From: Nitrospirota bacterium
GTDB taxonomy: Bacteria > Nitrospirota > CAKKRA01 > 9FT-COMBO-42-15
NCBI GenBank assembly: GCA_016214425.1
Contig: JACRON010000059.1
Coordinates: forward strand, 1 to 13,897
Length of the DNA: 13,897 bases
Direction of reading: 5' to 3'
The notes beneath the pieces are model-generated. The model searched no databases and was not told where the DNA came from. It saw only the letters and a list, made by a program, of their open reading frames with translations. Shown one piece after another: positions 6,689 to 13,897 of this stretch. The position numbers and the translations under genes were made by a program. The number at the start of each line of letters is the position of its first letter. Positions within the stretch are counted from its first letter, which is position 1.

Positions 6689-6800
6689 AAAGTCCATCTG
6701 CTGCGTTGTCGCTTCGGCCTCGCATCCTCACATACTAACATGTATGCTGCGGTGCGATGCCTCGCTCCGCCTTGCATCTGGAGCTTTTTACTTTGCCGTT
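6676..6800. repeat. Hairpin repeat element, copy 1 (trpD-trpC gap)
   Basis: An imperfect palindrome of about 125 nt. The outer arms AACGGC/GCCGTT and GTAAAAAG/CTTTTTAC pair, with three unpaired bases each side between them. The inner arms pair partially (TCCA/TGGA, CGCATCC/GGTGCG, CATAC/GTATG) around a 6-nt loop, TAACAT. The core from AAAAAGTCCATC to ATCTGGAGCTTTTT is almost identical to copy 2 at 9481-9603. No transposase is encoded, so this is a REP/MITE-like non-autonomous element. It encodes the trpD stop and could act as an RNA hairpin in the trp message. Confidence 0.85.
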
Positions 6801-6829
6801 TAAATTTAGATTATTTTGTGAGATTATAA

Positions 6830-7633
6830 TTGATACTTGATGAGATTGTAAGCAATAAAAAAGAAGAGATAAAAAATAGAAAAACAACACTGCCCCTGTC
6901 AGAGATGAAGGCAAGGATAAAGGATTCGCCTGAGACAAGGGGTTTTAAAAGCGCTATACAGAGGGGTGAAAAAAAGGATGCCCCTGTCAGGCTTATTGCA
7001 GAGATAAAAAAGGCATCGCCTTCAAAAGGGATTATCAGGGAGGATTTTAATCCTCAGGGGCTCGCTTGGATATATGAGGAGGCAGGCGCATCTGCAATAT
7101 CTGTGTTGACAGAGGAAAAATATTTTCTTGGAAATATAGAATATCTTTCACAGGTAAGAAATGTTGTAAAGATTCCTCTCATGCGAAAGGATTTTATAAT
7201 TGACCCTTATCAGATATACGAGGCAAGGGTATTTGGCGCAGATGCAGTTTTGCTGATTGCATCTATTTTAGATAAAACGCAGATAGACGAGTACATTGGC
7301 AATGCAAAGGATTTGGATATGGATGCCATTGTTGAGATACATGACAAAAAGGAGCTTGAAAAGGCGCTTCAGACCAAGGCGGATATTATCGGCATAAATA
7401 ACAGGGACCTGAAGACCTTTAAAATTGATATTGGAACAACATACAGGCTGAAGGATGAGATACCAAAAGAAAAGGTAATTGTAAGCGAGAGCGGTATAAA
7501 TAACAGATACGACATTGTCCAGATGCAAAAGGCAGGCATAGATGCTGTTCTAATCGGCACTGCATTGATGAGGGAAGAGGATATTGCAAAGAAGATAAGG
7601 GAGCTTCTGGGACTTATACCTGAAGGGGTGTAA
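6830..7633 (+). CDS. trpC: Indole-3-glycerol-phosphate synthase
   Basis: Cyclises carboxyphenylamino-deoxyribulose phosphate to indole glycerol phosphate. Length 267 fits a monofunctional TIM-barrel enzyme not fused to TrpF. Seen: LIAEIKKASPSKG (55-67, with Glu58 and Lys60), LMRKDFIID (117-125, catalytic Lys120), IVEIH (Glu169), GINNRDL (188-194) and VSESGI (218-223). The start is a TTG at 6830. A stop codon lies immediately upstream in frame, the TTG product begins MILDEIV as in relatives, and the next Met is 26 residues in. No strong ribosome site precedes it, and the hairpin repeat ends 30 nt upstream, so translation may be weaker than for the coupled genes. It overlaps trpF by one base (TAATG). 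Confidence 0.95.
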   Translation: MILDEIVSNKKEEIKNRKTTLPLSEMKARIKDSPETRGFKSAIQRGEKKDAPVRLIAEIKKASPSKGIIREDFNPQGLAWIYEEAGASAISVLTEEKYFLGNIEYLSQVRNVVKIPLMRKDFIIDPYQIYEARVFGADAVLLIASILDKTQIDEYIGNAKDLDMDAIVEIHDKKELEKALQTKADIIGINNRDLKTFKIDIGTTYRLKDEIPKEKVIVSESGINNRYDIVQMQKAGIDAVLIGTALMREEDIAKKIRELLGLIPEGV

Positions 7634-8244
7634 TGACTTTTGTAAAGATTTGCGGGATTACAAATTTAGATGACGCCCTTTTTGCATCTGAGGCAGGGGC
7701 AGATGCGCTGGGCTTTGTATTTTACAAAAAGAGCCCGAGACATATTGAACCGGAAAAGGCGCGGGATATAATAAAAAGGCTGCCGCCCTTTGCAACAACT
7801 GTCGGCGTATTTGCAGACCAGACAGAGGCAGAGATAAAAGGGATTATAGCAGAGACAAATATTGATATTGTGCAGTTGCACGGCGAAGAACCCCCTGAAT
7901 TCTGTGAAAGATTAAATAAGCGGGTTATAAAGGCAATAAGGGTAAGGAGCATGGAGAGCCTTGCAGAGGTAAAGACATATAAGGCATGCGCACTTCTCCT
8001 TGATACTTATGATAAGAATTTAAAAGGCGGAACAGGGAGGATATTCAACTGGGAGATAGCGAGAGAGGCGAAGATATTTAACAAGATTATTATTGCCGGC
8101 GGGCTTACGCCTGAGAATGTTGCCGACGCTATTAAAGTTGCCCAGCCTTATGCAGTAGATGTGTCAAGCGGTGTGGAAAAGGAGAAGGGGATAAAGGATC
8201 ATCAGAAAATAAAGATGTTTATAAAAAAGGCGAAGCAGAGATGA
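7633..8244 (+). CDS. trpF: Phosphoribosylanthranilate isomerase
   Basis: Catalyses the Amadori rearrangement of phosphoribosyl-anthranilate, between TrpD and TrpC. Length 203 is normal for a monofunctional TIM barrel. Seen: the N-terminal FVKICGIT with general-base Cys7, ADALGFVFYKKSPR (23-36), VQLHGEE (80-86), the general-acid Asp124 in ALLLDTYD, and phosphate-binding GGLTPENV (155 region) and DVSSGVE. The ATG overlaps the trpC stop as TAATG and the stop overlaps the trpB start as ATGA, so trpC-trpF-trpB are tightly coupled. trpF precedes trpC in pathway order but follows it here, as in many bacteria. Nothing is missing. Confidence 0.96.
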   Translation: MTFVKICGITNLDDALFASEAGADALGFVFYKKSPRHIEPEKARDIIKRLPPFATTVGVFADQTEAEIKGIIAETNIDIVQLHGEEPPEFCERLNKRVIKAIRVRSMESLAEVKTYKACALLLDTYDKNLKGGTGRIFNWEIAREAKIFNKIIIAGGLTPENVADAIKVAQPYAVDVSSGVEKEKGIKDHQKIKMFIKKAKQR

Positions 8245-9482
8245 AGAAACAAGTTTTAAAATTCAAGGGGCAAGGGGCAAGGGGCAAGGGGCAAAGCCTG
8301 CCAGATGAAATGGGGCATTTTGGAATCTACGGCGGCAGGTTTGCGCCTGAAACATTGATGCCTGCTTTGCAGGAGCTTACAGAGGCATATCTATCTGCAA
8401 AAAAGGATAAGAAATTTCAAAAGGAATTGGATTATCATCTTAAAGAGTTTGTCGGTCGTCCTACCCCATTATATTTTGCAGAAAGGCTTACAAAGAGGCT
8501 TGGCAGCGCAAGGATATATTTGAAAAGGGAAGACCTCTGCCATACTGGCGCGCATAAGATTAATAACACAATGGGCCAGATACTTATTGCAAAGAAGATG
8601 GGCAAAAAAAGGATTATTGCAGAGACAGGCGCGGGACAGCATGGTGTTGCAACAGCAACAGTTGTAGCTATGTTTGGCCTTGAATGCGAGATATACATGG
8701 GCTCTGTTGATATGGAGCGGCAGGCAATCAATGTATTCCGCATGAAACTGCTCGGCGCAAAGGTTACGCCAGTTGATACTGGAAGCAGGACGCTAAAGGA
8801 TGCTATAAGCGAGGCAATGCGGGATTGGACTACAAATGTAAGAAATACACATTATATCCTCGGCTCTGTTTTAGGCCCTCATCCATATCCAATGATAGTG
8901 CGAGATTTTCAGTCCATTATTGGAAAAGAGGCGAGGCAGCAGATTTTAAAGGCAGAGAAAAGACTGCCTGATTATCTTGTTGCATGTGTTGGCGGAGGGA
9001 GCAATGCAATCGGACTCTTTAATGCCTTTATAAATGATAAGAAGGTAAAAATGATCGGCGTAGAGGCAGGCGGACACGGCATAGAAACAGGAGAGCATGC
9101 TGCGCGCTTTGCAGGAGGCTCTGTTGGAATCCTGCAGGGGACAAAGACCTATGTGCTTCAGGATGATGACGGCCAGATAAAGGTGACGCATTCCATTTCC
9201 GCAGGGCTTGATTATTCTGCTGTGGGGCCTGAACATGCTTATTATCACGACAACAACAGGACAGAGTATACATATATAACAGACAACGAGGCGCTTGAAG
9301 GCTTTAAGCTCTTAAGTGAAGAGGAAGGCATTATTCCTGCATTGGAAAGCGCCCATGCCATTGCATATTTGATGAAGCTTGTGCCAGGATTGCCTAAGAA
9401 TAAGATTATAATCGTCAACCTCTCAGGCAGGGGCGACAAGGATGTGCATCAGGTTGCAAAGGCAATGGGAGAGAAGATTTGA
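8241..9482 (+). CDS. trpB: Tryptophan synthase beta chain
   Basis: PLP enzyme that joins indole to serine. Length 413; the core is TrpB1-type. Seen: HTGAHKINN with the PLP lysine Lys106, AETGAGQHG with Glu128, the phosphate loop GGGSN (251-255), and LSGRGDKD near the end. The normal family start, resembling LPDEMGHFGIYGGRF, begins only at residue 20. The first 19 residues are an extension rich in Gly, Lys and Gln, largely encoded by four tandem heptanucleotides. The ATG at 8241 overlaps the trpF stop (ATGA), which supports it; an in-frame ATG at 8310 (Met24) could restart. Each repeat gained or lost would shift the frame. A hairpin repeat follows directly, starting inside the stop codon. Confidence 0.96.
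   Translation: MKKQVLKFKGQGARGKGQSLPDEMGHFGIYGGRFAPETLMPALQELTEAYLSAKKDKKFQKELDYHLKEFVGRPTPLYFAERLTKRLGSARIYLKREDLCHTGAHKINNTMGQILIAKKMGKKRIIAETGAGQHGVATATVVAMFGLECEIYMGSVDMERQAINVFRMKLLGAKVTPVDTGSRTLKDAISEAMRDWTTNVRNTHYILGSVLGPHPYPMIVRDFQSIIGKEARQQILKAEKRLPDYLVACVGGGSNAIGLFNAFINDKKVKMIGVEAGGHGIETGEHAARFAGGSVGILQGTKTYVLQDDDGQIKVTHSISAGLDYSAVGPEHAYYHDNNRTEYTYITDNEALEGFKLLSEEEGIIPALESAHAIAYLMKLVPGLPKNKIIIVNLSGRGDKDVHQVAKAMGEKI
8264..8294. repeat. Heptanucleotide tandem repeat at the 5' end of trpB
   Basis: Four exact copies of CAAGGGG plus CAA, translated as KGQGARGKGQ (about residues 9-18 of TrpB). Seven is not a multiple of three, so a change of one unit moves trpB out of frame, while a change of three units keeps it. 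Confidence 0.9.
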
Positions 9483-9603
9483 GGCTGCTGAAAAAGTCCA
9501 TCTGCTGCGTTGTCGCTTCGGCCTCGCATCCTCACATACGAGTTAGTATGCTGCGGTGCGAGTCCTCGCTCCGCCTTGCATCTGGAGCTTTTTGAGCAGC
9601 CTC
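9481..9603. repeat. Hairpin repeat element, copy 2 (trpB-trpA gap)
   Basis: About 123 nt, with the same core as copy 1 at 6676-6800. The outer arms are different: GAGGCTGCT pairs with AGCAGCCTC, followed by AAAAAG with CTTTTT after one mismatch. The apical loop is GAGTTA instead of TAACAT, still closed by CATAC/GTATG. The element fills almost the whole gap between trpB and trpA and ends 13 nt before the trpA ATG. Confidence 0.85.
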
Positions 9604-9616
9604 TGAGAAAGGAAAG

Positions 9617-10409
9617 ATGTTGCCGTCAAGAATAGGAGAAAAATTTAAAAAACTAAAAGAAGCTAATCAAAAGGCCCTTATCCCTTTTATTACAGCAGGC
9701 GACCCTGACCTTGATACTACAAAGAGGCTTGTAATAGAGATGGAAAGGGCAGGCGCTGATATTATTGAGCTTGGCGTGCCATTTTCAGACCCTATTGCTG
9801 ACGGACCAGCAATTCAGAAGGCGTCTTACAGGTCTTTGAAGGCAGGAAAAAAAGATTATTGGCATTGTAAAGGAGCTGAGAAGGACAACAGAGGTGCCAA
9901 TTGTTCTTATGACATATTATAACCCTGTATTTAAATATGGAATTTCCGAATTTGTAAAGGATGCAACTGATGCAGGGGTAGACGGAATTATAGTTCCTGA
10001 CTTGCCACCTGAAGAAGGAGAGGGTATAATTGAAGAAGGAAAAAGGCGCGGCCTAAATACAATATTCCTCCTTGCGCCCACAAGCACAAAGGAGAGGATA
10101 AAAATGGTTGCCTCTGTTTCCACTGGTTTTATTTACTATGTCTCCCTGACAGGCGTTACAGGCGCAAGGGAATCGCTTCCTGAAACAGTAGAGGCATCAG
10201 TCAATAAAATCAGGAAGGCAACTGATAAGCCCATTGCAGTTGGTTTCGGCATCTCAACACCTGAGCAGGCAAAGAGGATTGCATCCTTTGCTGACGGCGT
10301 TATTGTTGGAAGCGCTATTGTAAATGTAATAGAAAAAAATTTGGATAAGCCTGACTTGATAGAAGCTGTTTCAGGCTTTGTAAAAAACCTGAAGAGTGGT
10401 ATTATTTAG
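9617..10409 (+). pseudogene. trpA: Tryptophan synthase alpha chain, frameshifted
   Basis: TrpA cleaves indole glycerol phosphate and channels indole to TrpB. The gene is split between two frames. From the ATG at 9617 (AAAGGA just upstream), codons 1-77 are normal: LIPFITAGDPD, catalytic Glu51 in IIELGVPFSDP and Asp62 in IADGP, ending YRSLKAG. After that the frame reads into a stop at 9920-9922. Homology resumes in the +1 frame from about 9849 (KIIGIVKELRRTTEVPIVLMTYYNPV) to the stop at 10407-10409, with DGIIVPDLPPEE, YVSLTGVTGAR and GFGIS present. The junction is an A7 run. Family spacing suggests 8 nt are missing there; removing one A would also restore reading. It may be a true lesion, an assembly error or, less likely, recoded. 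A GTG at 9894 could start only the second part. Confidence 0.9.
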
Positions 10410-10423
10410 ATTTAGAAACAGCT

Positions 10424-11629
10424 ATGAGAAAAAAGACTATAACAAAGAAAAAGGTCTCAAGAAAAGCGAATCCTGTGCGGATAACTAATGCATATAATAT
10501 AAAGAAAGTAAAGAGCGAATATGAAAAGAAGGTTGGCCAGTTGTCCACCCTTATGACATTGAGCACTATTTTAAACTCCACACTGGAGCAGAAGGAGGTC
10601 AGAAAGCGCGCTATTGAGGCTGCAACAAGGCTTACAGAATCAGAGGTCGGCTCCCTGCTTTTAGTTGATGCGGAAAAGAACGAGCTCTTCTTTGAGGTTG
10701 CGCTTGGAGAAAAGGGCGAGAAGGTAAAAGAGATACGGCTGAAAATGGGGGAGGGCATTGCCGGCTGGGTTGCAAAAACAGGAGAGGCTGTTATAATTGA
10801 TGATGTCCAGAATGACCCAAGATTTTTCAAGGGCGCTGATAAAAAGTCCAGCTTTGTTACAAGAAACATGATGTGCGTGCCTGTAAAGTCTGAGGGAAGG
10901 GTTATAGGCGTTCTTCAGTCTATAAACAAGTTAAAGGGAGGAAGGTTTGCAAATGATGACTTAGAGGGTTTTATCTCTCTTGCAGACCAGGTTGCCATTG
11001 CAATAGAAAAATCAAGGCTGTATCAGGAGCTGAGGGATACATTCTTCTGCGCAGCAGAGGCCCTTGCAGATGCCATTGAAAAGAGGGACCCATATACAGG
11101 AGGCCATACAAAAAGGGTGCTGCAGTACAGCGTTGCTATTGGAAAGTATCTTGCCTTAAAGGAGTCAGAGCTTGAGCGATTAAGGCTTGCAGCAGTGCTT
11201 CATGATATAGGAAAGATCGGCATAGAGGACAGCATCTTAAGAAAAAGGGATAAGCTGAACCCTGATGAATATGAAATGGTAAAGAAGCACCCTGTATGGG
11301 GCGCTGAGATAATGGGTCATATCAAGCAGCTTAAGGATGTTATCCCTGGGATGCGCTATCACCATGAGAGGATTGACGGCAATGGGTATCCGGACAGGCT
11401 GCGGGACAACGAGATTCCTATAATAGCAAAGATTATTGCTGTTGCAGACACCTTTGATGCAATAACAACAGAGCGTCCTTATCAGGAGAGCCTCAGCATA
11501 GATGTTGCTTTTAAGGAATTAAGAGGGTCTGCCGGCACCCAATTTGATAAAGGTGTTGTTGAGGCATTCTTAAAAGCATATGAGGCAGGCGATATAAATA
11601 CTAATGATGTTAAGGTCGGTCTATTATAA
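10424..11629 (+). CDS. GAF and HD-GYP domain protein, probable c-di-GMP phosphodiesterase
   Basis: A 401-residue cytoplasmic signalling protein. Seen in order: a basic N-terminal tail (1-30), a short coiled-coil-like helix, a GAF sensor domain (about 45-198, with GEGIAGWVAKTGEAVIIDDV), a linking helix, and an HD-GYP domain (about 205-390). The metal and signature residues are present: His228 in GGHTKR, HD pair His260-Asp261 (LHDIGKIG), His289 (KKHPVWG), HHERIDGNGYP (313-323) and Asp342 in AVADTFDA. With the full GYP motif it is likely an active hydrolase of c-di-GMP; the GAF ligand is unknown. There is no signal peptide or membrane segment. It starts 14 nt after trpA with a poor ribosome site and no terminator between, so read-through from the trp operon is likely. 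Confidence 0.9.
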   Translation: MRKKTITKKKVSRKANPVRITNAYNIKKVKSEYEKKVGQLSTLMTLSTILNSTLEQKEVRKRAIEAATRLTESEVGSLLLVDAEKNELFFEVALGEKGEKVKEIRLKMGEGIAGWVAKTGEAVIIDDVQNDPRFFKGADKKSSFVTRNMMCVPVKSEGRVIGVLQSINKLKGGRFANDDLEGFISLADQVAIAIEKSRLYQELRDTFFCAAEALADAIEKRDPYTGGHTKRVLQYSVAIGKYLALKESELERLRLAAVLHDIGKIGIEDSILRKRDKLNPDEYEMVKKHPVWGAEIMGHIKQLKDVIPGMRYHHERIDGNGYPDRLRDNEIPIIAKIIAVADTFDAITTERPYQESLSIDVAFKELRGSAGTQFDKGVVEAFLKAYEAGDINTNDVKVGLL

Positions 11630-11652
11630 AAATCATAATAGGAGGAAGTATA

Positions 11653-12312
11653 ATGAGCAGCAGCCCGTTATTTGAAAGATTTGGAAAGACGATACCAAAG
11701 GGGACAGTTCTCTTTCGCGAGGGGGACCTCGGACAGGAGATGTATATCATCCAGAGCGGCAGGGTCAAGATAAGCAAAAAGGTGAGGAATATAGAAAAGA
11801 CCCTTTCTATGATTGGAAAGGGGGAGTTTTTTGGCGAGATGGCAATCCTGAATGACAAGCCGAGGTCAGCTACTGCAGAGGTTGTGGAGGACAGCGAGAT
11901 ACTGGTGATTGACAGGAATACCTTTGAGACAATGATAAAGGGCAATACAGAGATTGCATTAAGAATTATTAAAAAGCTGTCCCAGAGGCTTCAGGAGGCT
12001 GATAACCAGATAGAGAATCTTATGATTAAGGATAATACAAGCAGGCTGGTGAACCTCCTTGCAAAGATTGCAAAGGATAAGGGTATTGATACAGTAATGG
12101 GCGGTGTTGTTATTGATAATACCACAGATGATATAGCAAGCATGCTCGGAATAACAACAGAGGATGTAGATAAGATTATAGATAAGATTGCTAAGAGCCG
12201 CATTATTGACAGGAAAGAGGGGCGCATAATTATAACCAACAGGGAACAGCTTACCCAGTTCATGAAATACCTTGAAATGAAGGATATGTTCGGGGATATG
12301 AGTGAAGCATAA
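11653..12312 (+). CDS. Crp/Fnr-type transcription regulator with cyclic-nucleotide-binding domain
   Basis: A 219-residue regulator. Seen: an N-terminal cNMP-binding beta-barrel (about 5-105) with a phosphate-binding cassette, FFGEMAILNDKPRSATA (59-75), that has the Gly-Glu and Arg-Ser-Ala expected for real nucleotide binding. A long dimerisation helix follows (100-140), then a C-terminal winged helix (about 150-205) with DIASMLGITTEDVDKIIDKI as the helix-turn-helix and a wing RIIITNRE. There are no N-terminal cysteines, so it is not an Fe-S FNR. A strong ribosome site, AGGAGG, precedes the ATG. It sits between the HD-GYP gene and a putative cyclic-nucleotide phosphodiesterase gene, which suggests the ligand is cAMP, cGMP or c-di-GMP; which one cannot be told from sequence. 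Confidence 0.9.
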   Translation: MSSSPLFERFGKTIPKGTVLFREGDLGQEMYIIQSGRVKISKKVRNIEKTLSMIGKGEFFGEMAILNDKPRSATAEVVEDSEILVIDRNTFETMIKGNTEIALRIIKKLSQRLQEADNQIENLMIKDNTSRLVNLLAKIAKDKGIDTVMGGVVIDNTTDDIASMLGITTEDVDKIIDKIAKSRIIDRKEGRIIITNREQLTQFMKYLEMKDMFGDMSEA

Positions 12313-12360
12313 CTAATAATAAAAATCCTGTGTAATCAATTTTCTTTCAAAGGAGAGAGA

Positions 12361-13134
12361 ATGAAATTAAAGGTCTTGGGATGTTATGGAACTGAGCTTG
12401 GCAATCATCATACAACAGGTTTTTTGATAGACAACAGCCTTTTGGTAGATGCAGGGACAATTACAACATCAATGGGCATTGATGAGCTGATAAAGATTAA
12501 GAATGTCCTTATAAGCCATGTGCATTTTGACCATATCAAAGGCATACCATTTCTTACTGATGTTGTATTTGGAAGGATAAAGGAGCCCATTAATATTATA
12601 GGAGTAAAAGAGGTGATTGAGAGCTTAAAGAAATATATGCTGAATAATATAGTCTGGCCTGATTTTACAGCAATACATCAGGGGAATTCTGATTCTCCTG
12701 TTATAAAACTAAAGGAGATTAAGGATGCTGTATTTGAACAAGTAGGCGATTTTGAGGTCAAGGCAGTCAGGGTAAATCATACAGTGCCAACAACCGGTTT
12801 TATTATCCGAAAAAAGAATGTGTCAATTTTATACAGCAGCGACACAAAGGCAACAGAGGAGATATGGGAAGAGGCTAAGAAGACAGACAACCTGAAGGCT
12901 GCAATAATTGAGGCATCCTTTCCCACAAACACCCAGAAGATTGCGGATATAAGCGGGCATTTTACGCCTGCAGGGCTGAAGAAGGAGCTTGTTAAGATAG
13001 ATTCTTTGGATATACCTGTCTATATCTATCATTTAAAATCTCAGTATAATATTGAATCAATGAAAAAGGAATTAAAGACAATAAAGAGCCATAAAATTAT
13101 ATTCCTTGAAGACGGAAGGGAGTATGAATTTTAA
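12361..13134 (+). CDS. Metallo-beta-lactamase-fold hydrolase, class II cyclic-nucleotide phosphodiesterase-like
   Basis: A 257-residue cytoplasmic metallohydrolase. Seen: an N-terminal strand and glycine turn with HHTTGFLID (16-24), Asp30, the metal motif HVHFDH (His53, His55, Asp57, His58) followed by IKGIPFL, His140 in VNHTVP, Asp161 in YSSDTK, His200 in SGHFTP and His224 in YIYHLKSQY. The HxHxDHIxGxP arrangement and the late HLKxQ resemble class II cAMP/cGMP phosphodiesterases (yeast PDE1, Vibrio CpdP), but the overlap is partial, so RNase Z-like or other MBL phosphodiesterase roles remain open. The metal ligands look complete. AAAGGAGAGAGA directly precedes the ATG. Position right after a cNMP-binding regulator supports a role in removing its ligand. 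The stop abuts the accD ATG. Confidence 0.8.
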   Translation: MKLKVLGCYGTELGNHHTTGFLIDNSLLVDAGTITTSMGIDELIKIKNVLISHVHFDHIKGIPFLTDVVFGRIKEPINIIGVKEVIESLKKYMLNNIVWPDFTAIHQGNSDSPVIKLKEIKDAVFEQVGDFEVKAVRVNHTVPTTGFIIRKKNVSILYSSDTKATEEIWEEAKKTDNLKAAIIEASFPTNTQKIADISGHFTPAGLKKELVKIDSLDIPVYIYHLKSQYNIESMKKELKTIKSHKIIFLEDGREYEF

Positions 13135-13897
13135 ATGGCATGGTTTAAAAAAGAGAAGACCCCTAAAGAGATGCCCACTGAGAAGAAGGTAAAGATACCC
13201 GAGGGCTTATGGATAAAATGCAATAGCTGCAAAGAGATAATTTATAGAAAAGAGGTTGACAATAACCATAAGGTCTGCCCAAAATGCGGGTATCACTTTC
13301 CCATCTCAGTTGAAGAAAGAATTACACAGCTTGTTGATGAGGGAACCTTTAAGGAGTTTGACAGCCATCTGGCGCCTGAAGACCCATTGGAACCGGCACT
13401 ATTGAGGGACATCAGATTGTTTTGGGTATTTTGAATTTTAGCTTCATGGGCGGCAGTATGGGCTCTGTTGTAGGCGAGAAGATTGCGCGAGCAGCAGATA
13501 AGTCAATAGAGCTGAAGTCGCCTCTTATAATTGTGAATGCCTCTGGCGGCGCGAGGATGCAGGAAGGGATACTTTCACTGATGCAGATGGCAAAGAGCAG
13601 CGCTGCTATTGCAAGGCTTGGCGATGCTGGCCTGCCGTTTATCTCCATACTCACAGACCCGACATTCGGCGGCGTTACTGCAAGCTTTGCAATGCTCGGC
13701 GATATTATTATTGCAGAGCCAAAGGCATTAATCGGTTTTGCAGGACCGAGGGTTATTGAACAGACCATTAAGCAGCAGCTCCCCCCAGGCTTTCAGAGAT
13801 CAGAATTCCTTTATGAGCACGGTATGATTGATATTATTGTAGAAAGAAAAAAACTGAAAAACTCACTCGCAAAGATAGTAGCCTATTTCAAGCCTTA
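13135..13897 (+). pseudogene. accD: Acetyl-CoA carboxylase carboxyltransferase beta subunit, interrupted and partial
   Basis: With AccA, AccD forms the carboxyltransferase that makes malonyl-CoA for fatty acids. Seen in the first frame: MAWFKK, IPEGLW, and a zinc ribbon with Cys29, Cys32, Cys48 and Cys51, up to DPLE (codon 86), followed by an early stop at 13432-13434. Homology resumes at 13395 in another frame as GTIEGHQIV, then FSFMGGSMGSVVGEK, ASGGARMQEG, TDPTFGGVTASFAMLGD, IGFAGPRVIEQT and FQRSEFLYEHGMID, open to the window end. Against the E. coli spacing, about 82 nt between the zinc domain and the core (the KFxDSKKYKDRL region) are absent. Since AccD is normally essential, a missassembly is a serious possibility. 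The ATG directly follows the upstream stop; GGAAGGGAG lies 12 nt before it. In Geobacter-like genomes trpB-trpA-accD are close together, as here. Confidence 0.92.

Noticed and set aside
8264..8294. CRISPR-like array from short direct repeats
   Set aside because: The units are 7 nt with no spacers, and no cas genes are present. It is a simple tandem repeat.
9845..9856. Programmed ribosomal frameshift in trpA at the A-rich run
   Set aside because: The run resembles the A-AAA-AAG slippery site, but that causes a -1 shift and a +1 shift is needed here. TrpA is not known to be recoded, and the loop is also too short, pointing to a deletion.
9894..10409. GTG-initiated second half of TrpA as a functional split protein
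   Set aside because: The half would start after catalytic Glu51 and Asp62 and lack part of the barrel helix. There is no clear ribosome site; it is better explained as part of a frameshifted trpA.

Overview
The window looks like bacterial chromosome of moderate to low GC, with heavy use of AGG for Arg and ATA for Ile, several TTG/GTG starts, and SD-led genes under sigma70-type promoters. The gene content is trmFO-xerC, a complete seven-gene trp operon, accD, HD-GYP and cNMP-type signalling, and VapBC. Together with the dispersed palindromic and heptanucleotide repeats, this suggests a Gram-negative lineage such as Desulfobacterota/Deltaproteobacteria or Nitrospirota, possibly from a metagenome. 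That placement is inference; no marker here fixes the taxon.

Layout: bases 1-3356 are read on the minus strand and 3601-13897 on the plus strand, with divergent promoters in between. The minus strand carries xerC (3' end outside the window), trmFO (overlapping xerC by 17 nt), a 221-nt gap with a truncated-looking signal-peptide ORF, a vapBC toxin-antitoxin pair, and a stand-alone two-CBS-domain gene bracketed by a short inverted repeat. The plus strand carries trpE-trpG-trpD-trpC-trpF-trpB-trpA, then a GAF/HD-GYP phosphodiesterase, a cyclic-nucleotide-binding transcription regulator, a metallo-beta-lactamase-fold protein resembling class II cyclic-nucleotide phosphodiesterases, and accD running off the end.

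How the genes work together: trpEGDCFBA encodes every step from chorismate to tryptophan. The three signalling genes downstream form a plausible nucleotide second-messenger unit (c-di-GMP hydrolysis, cNMP sensing, cNMP hydrolysis) placed between trpA and accD. TrmFO (tRNA U54 methylation) and XerC (chromosome dimer resolution) are a familiar pair in other phyla.

Two things stand out. First, repeat elements have colonised this locus. A perfect 31-nt palindrome is translated inside xerC, heptanucleotide arrays lie in xerC and at the 5' end of trpB, and two copies of a roughly 125-nt hairpin element sit in the trpD-trpC and trpB-trpA gaps; their cores are nearly identical, but their outer arms differ and still pair. 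Second, two genes are broken as written. trpA needs a net +1 shift at an A7 run, consistent with an 8-nt deletion, and accD lacks about 82 nt between its zinc-finger region and the carboxyltransferase core. These may be real lesions or assembly errors; the essential nature of accD favours checking the reads first. I did not find a clearly new defence or biosynthetic system.
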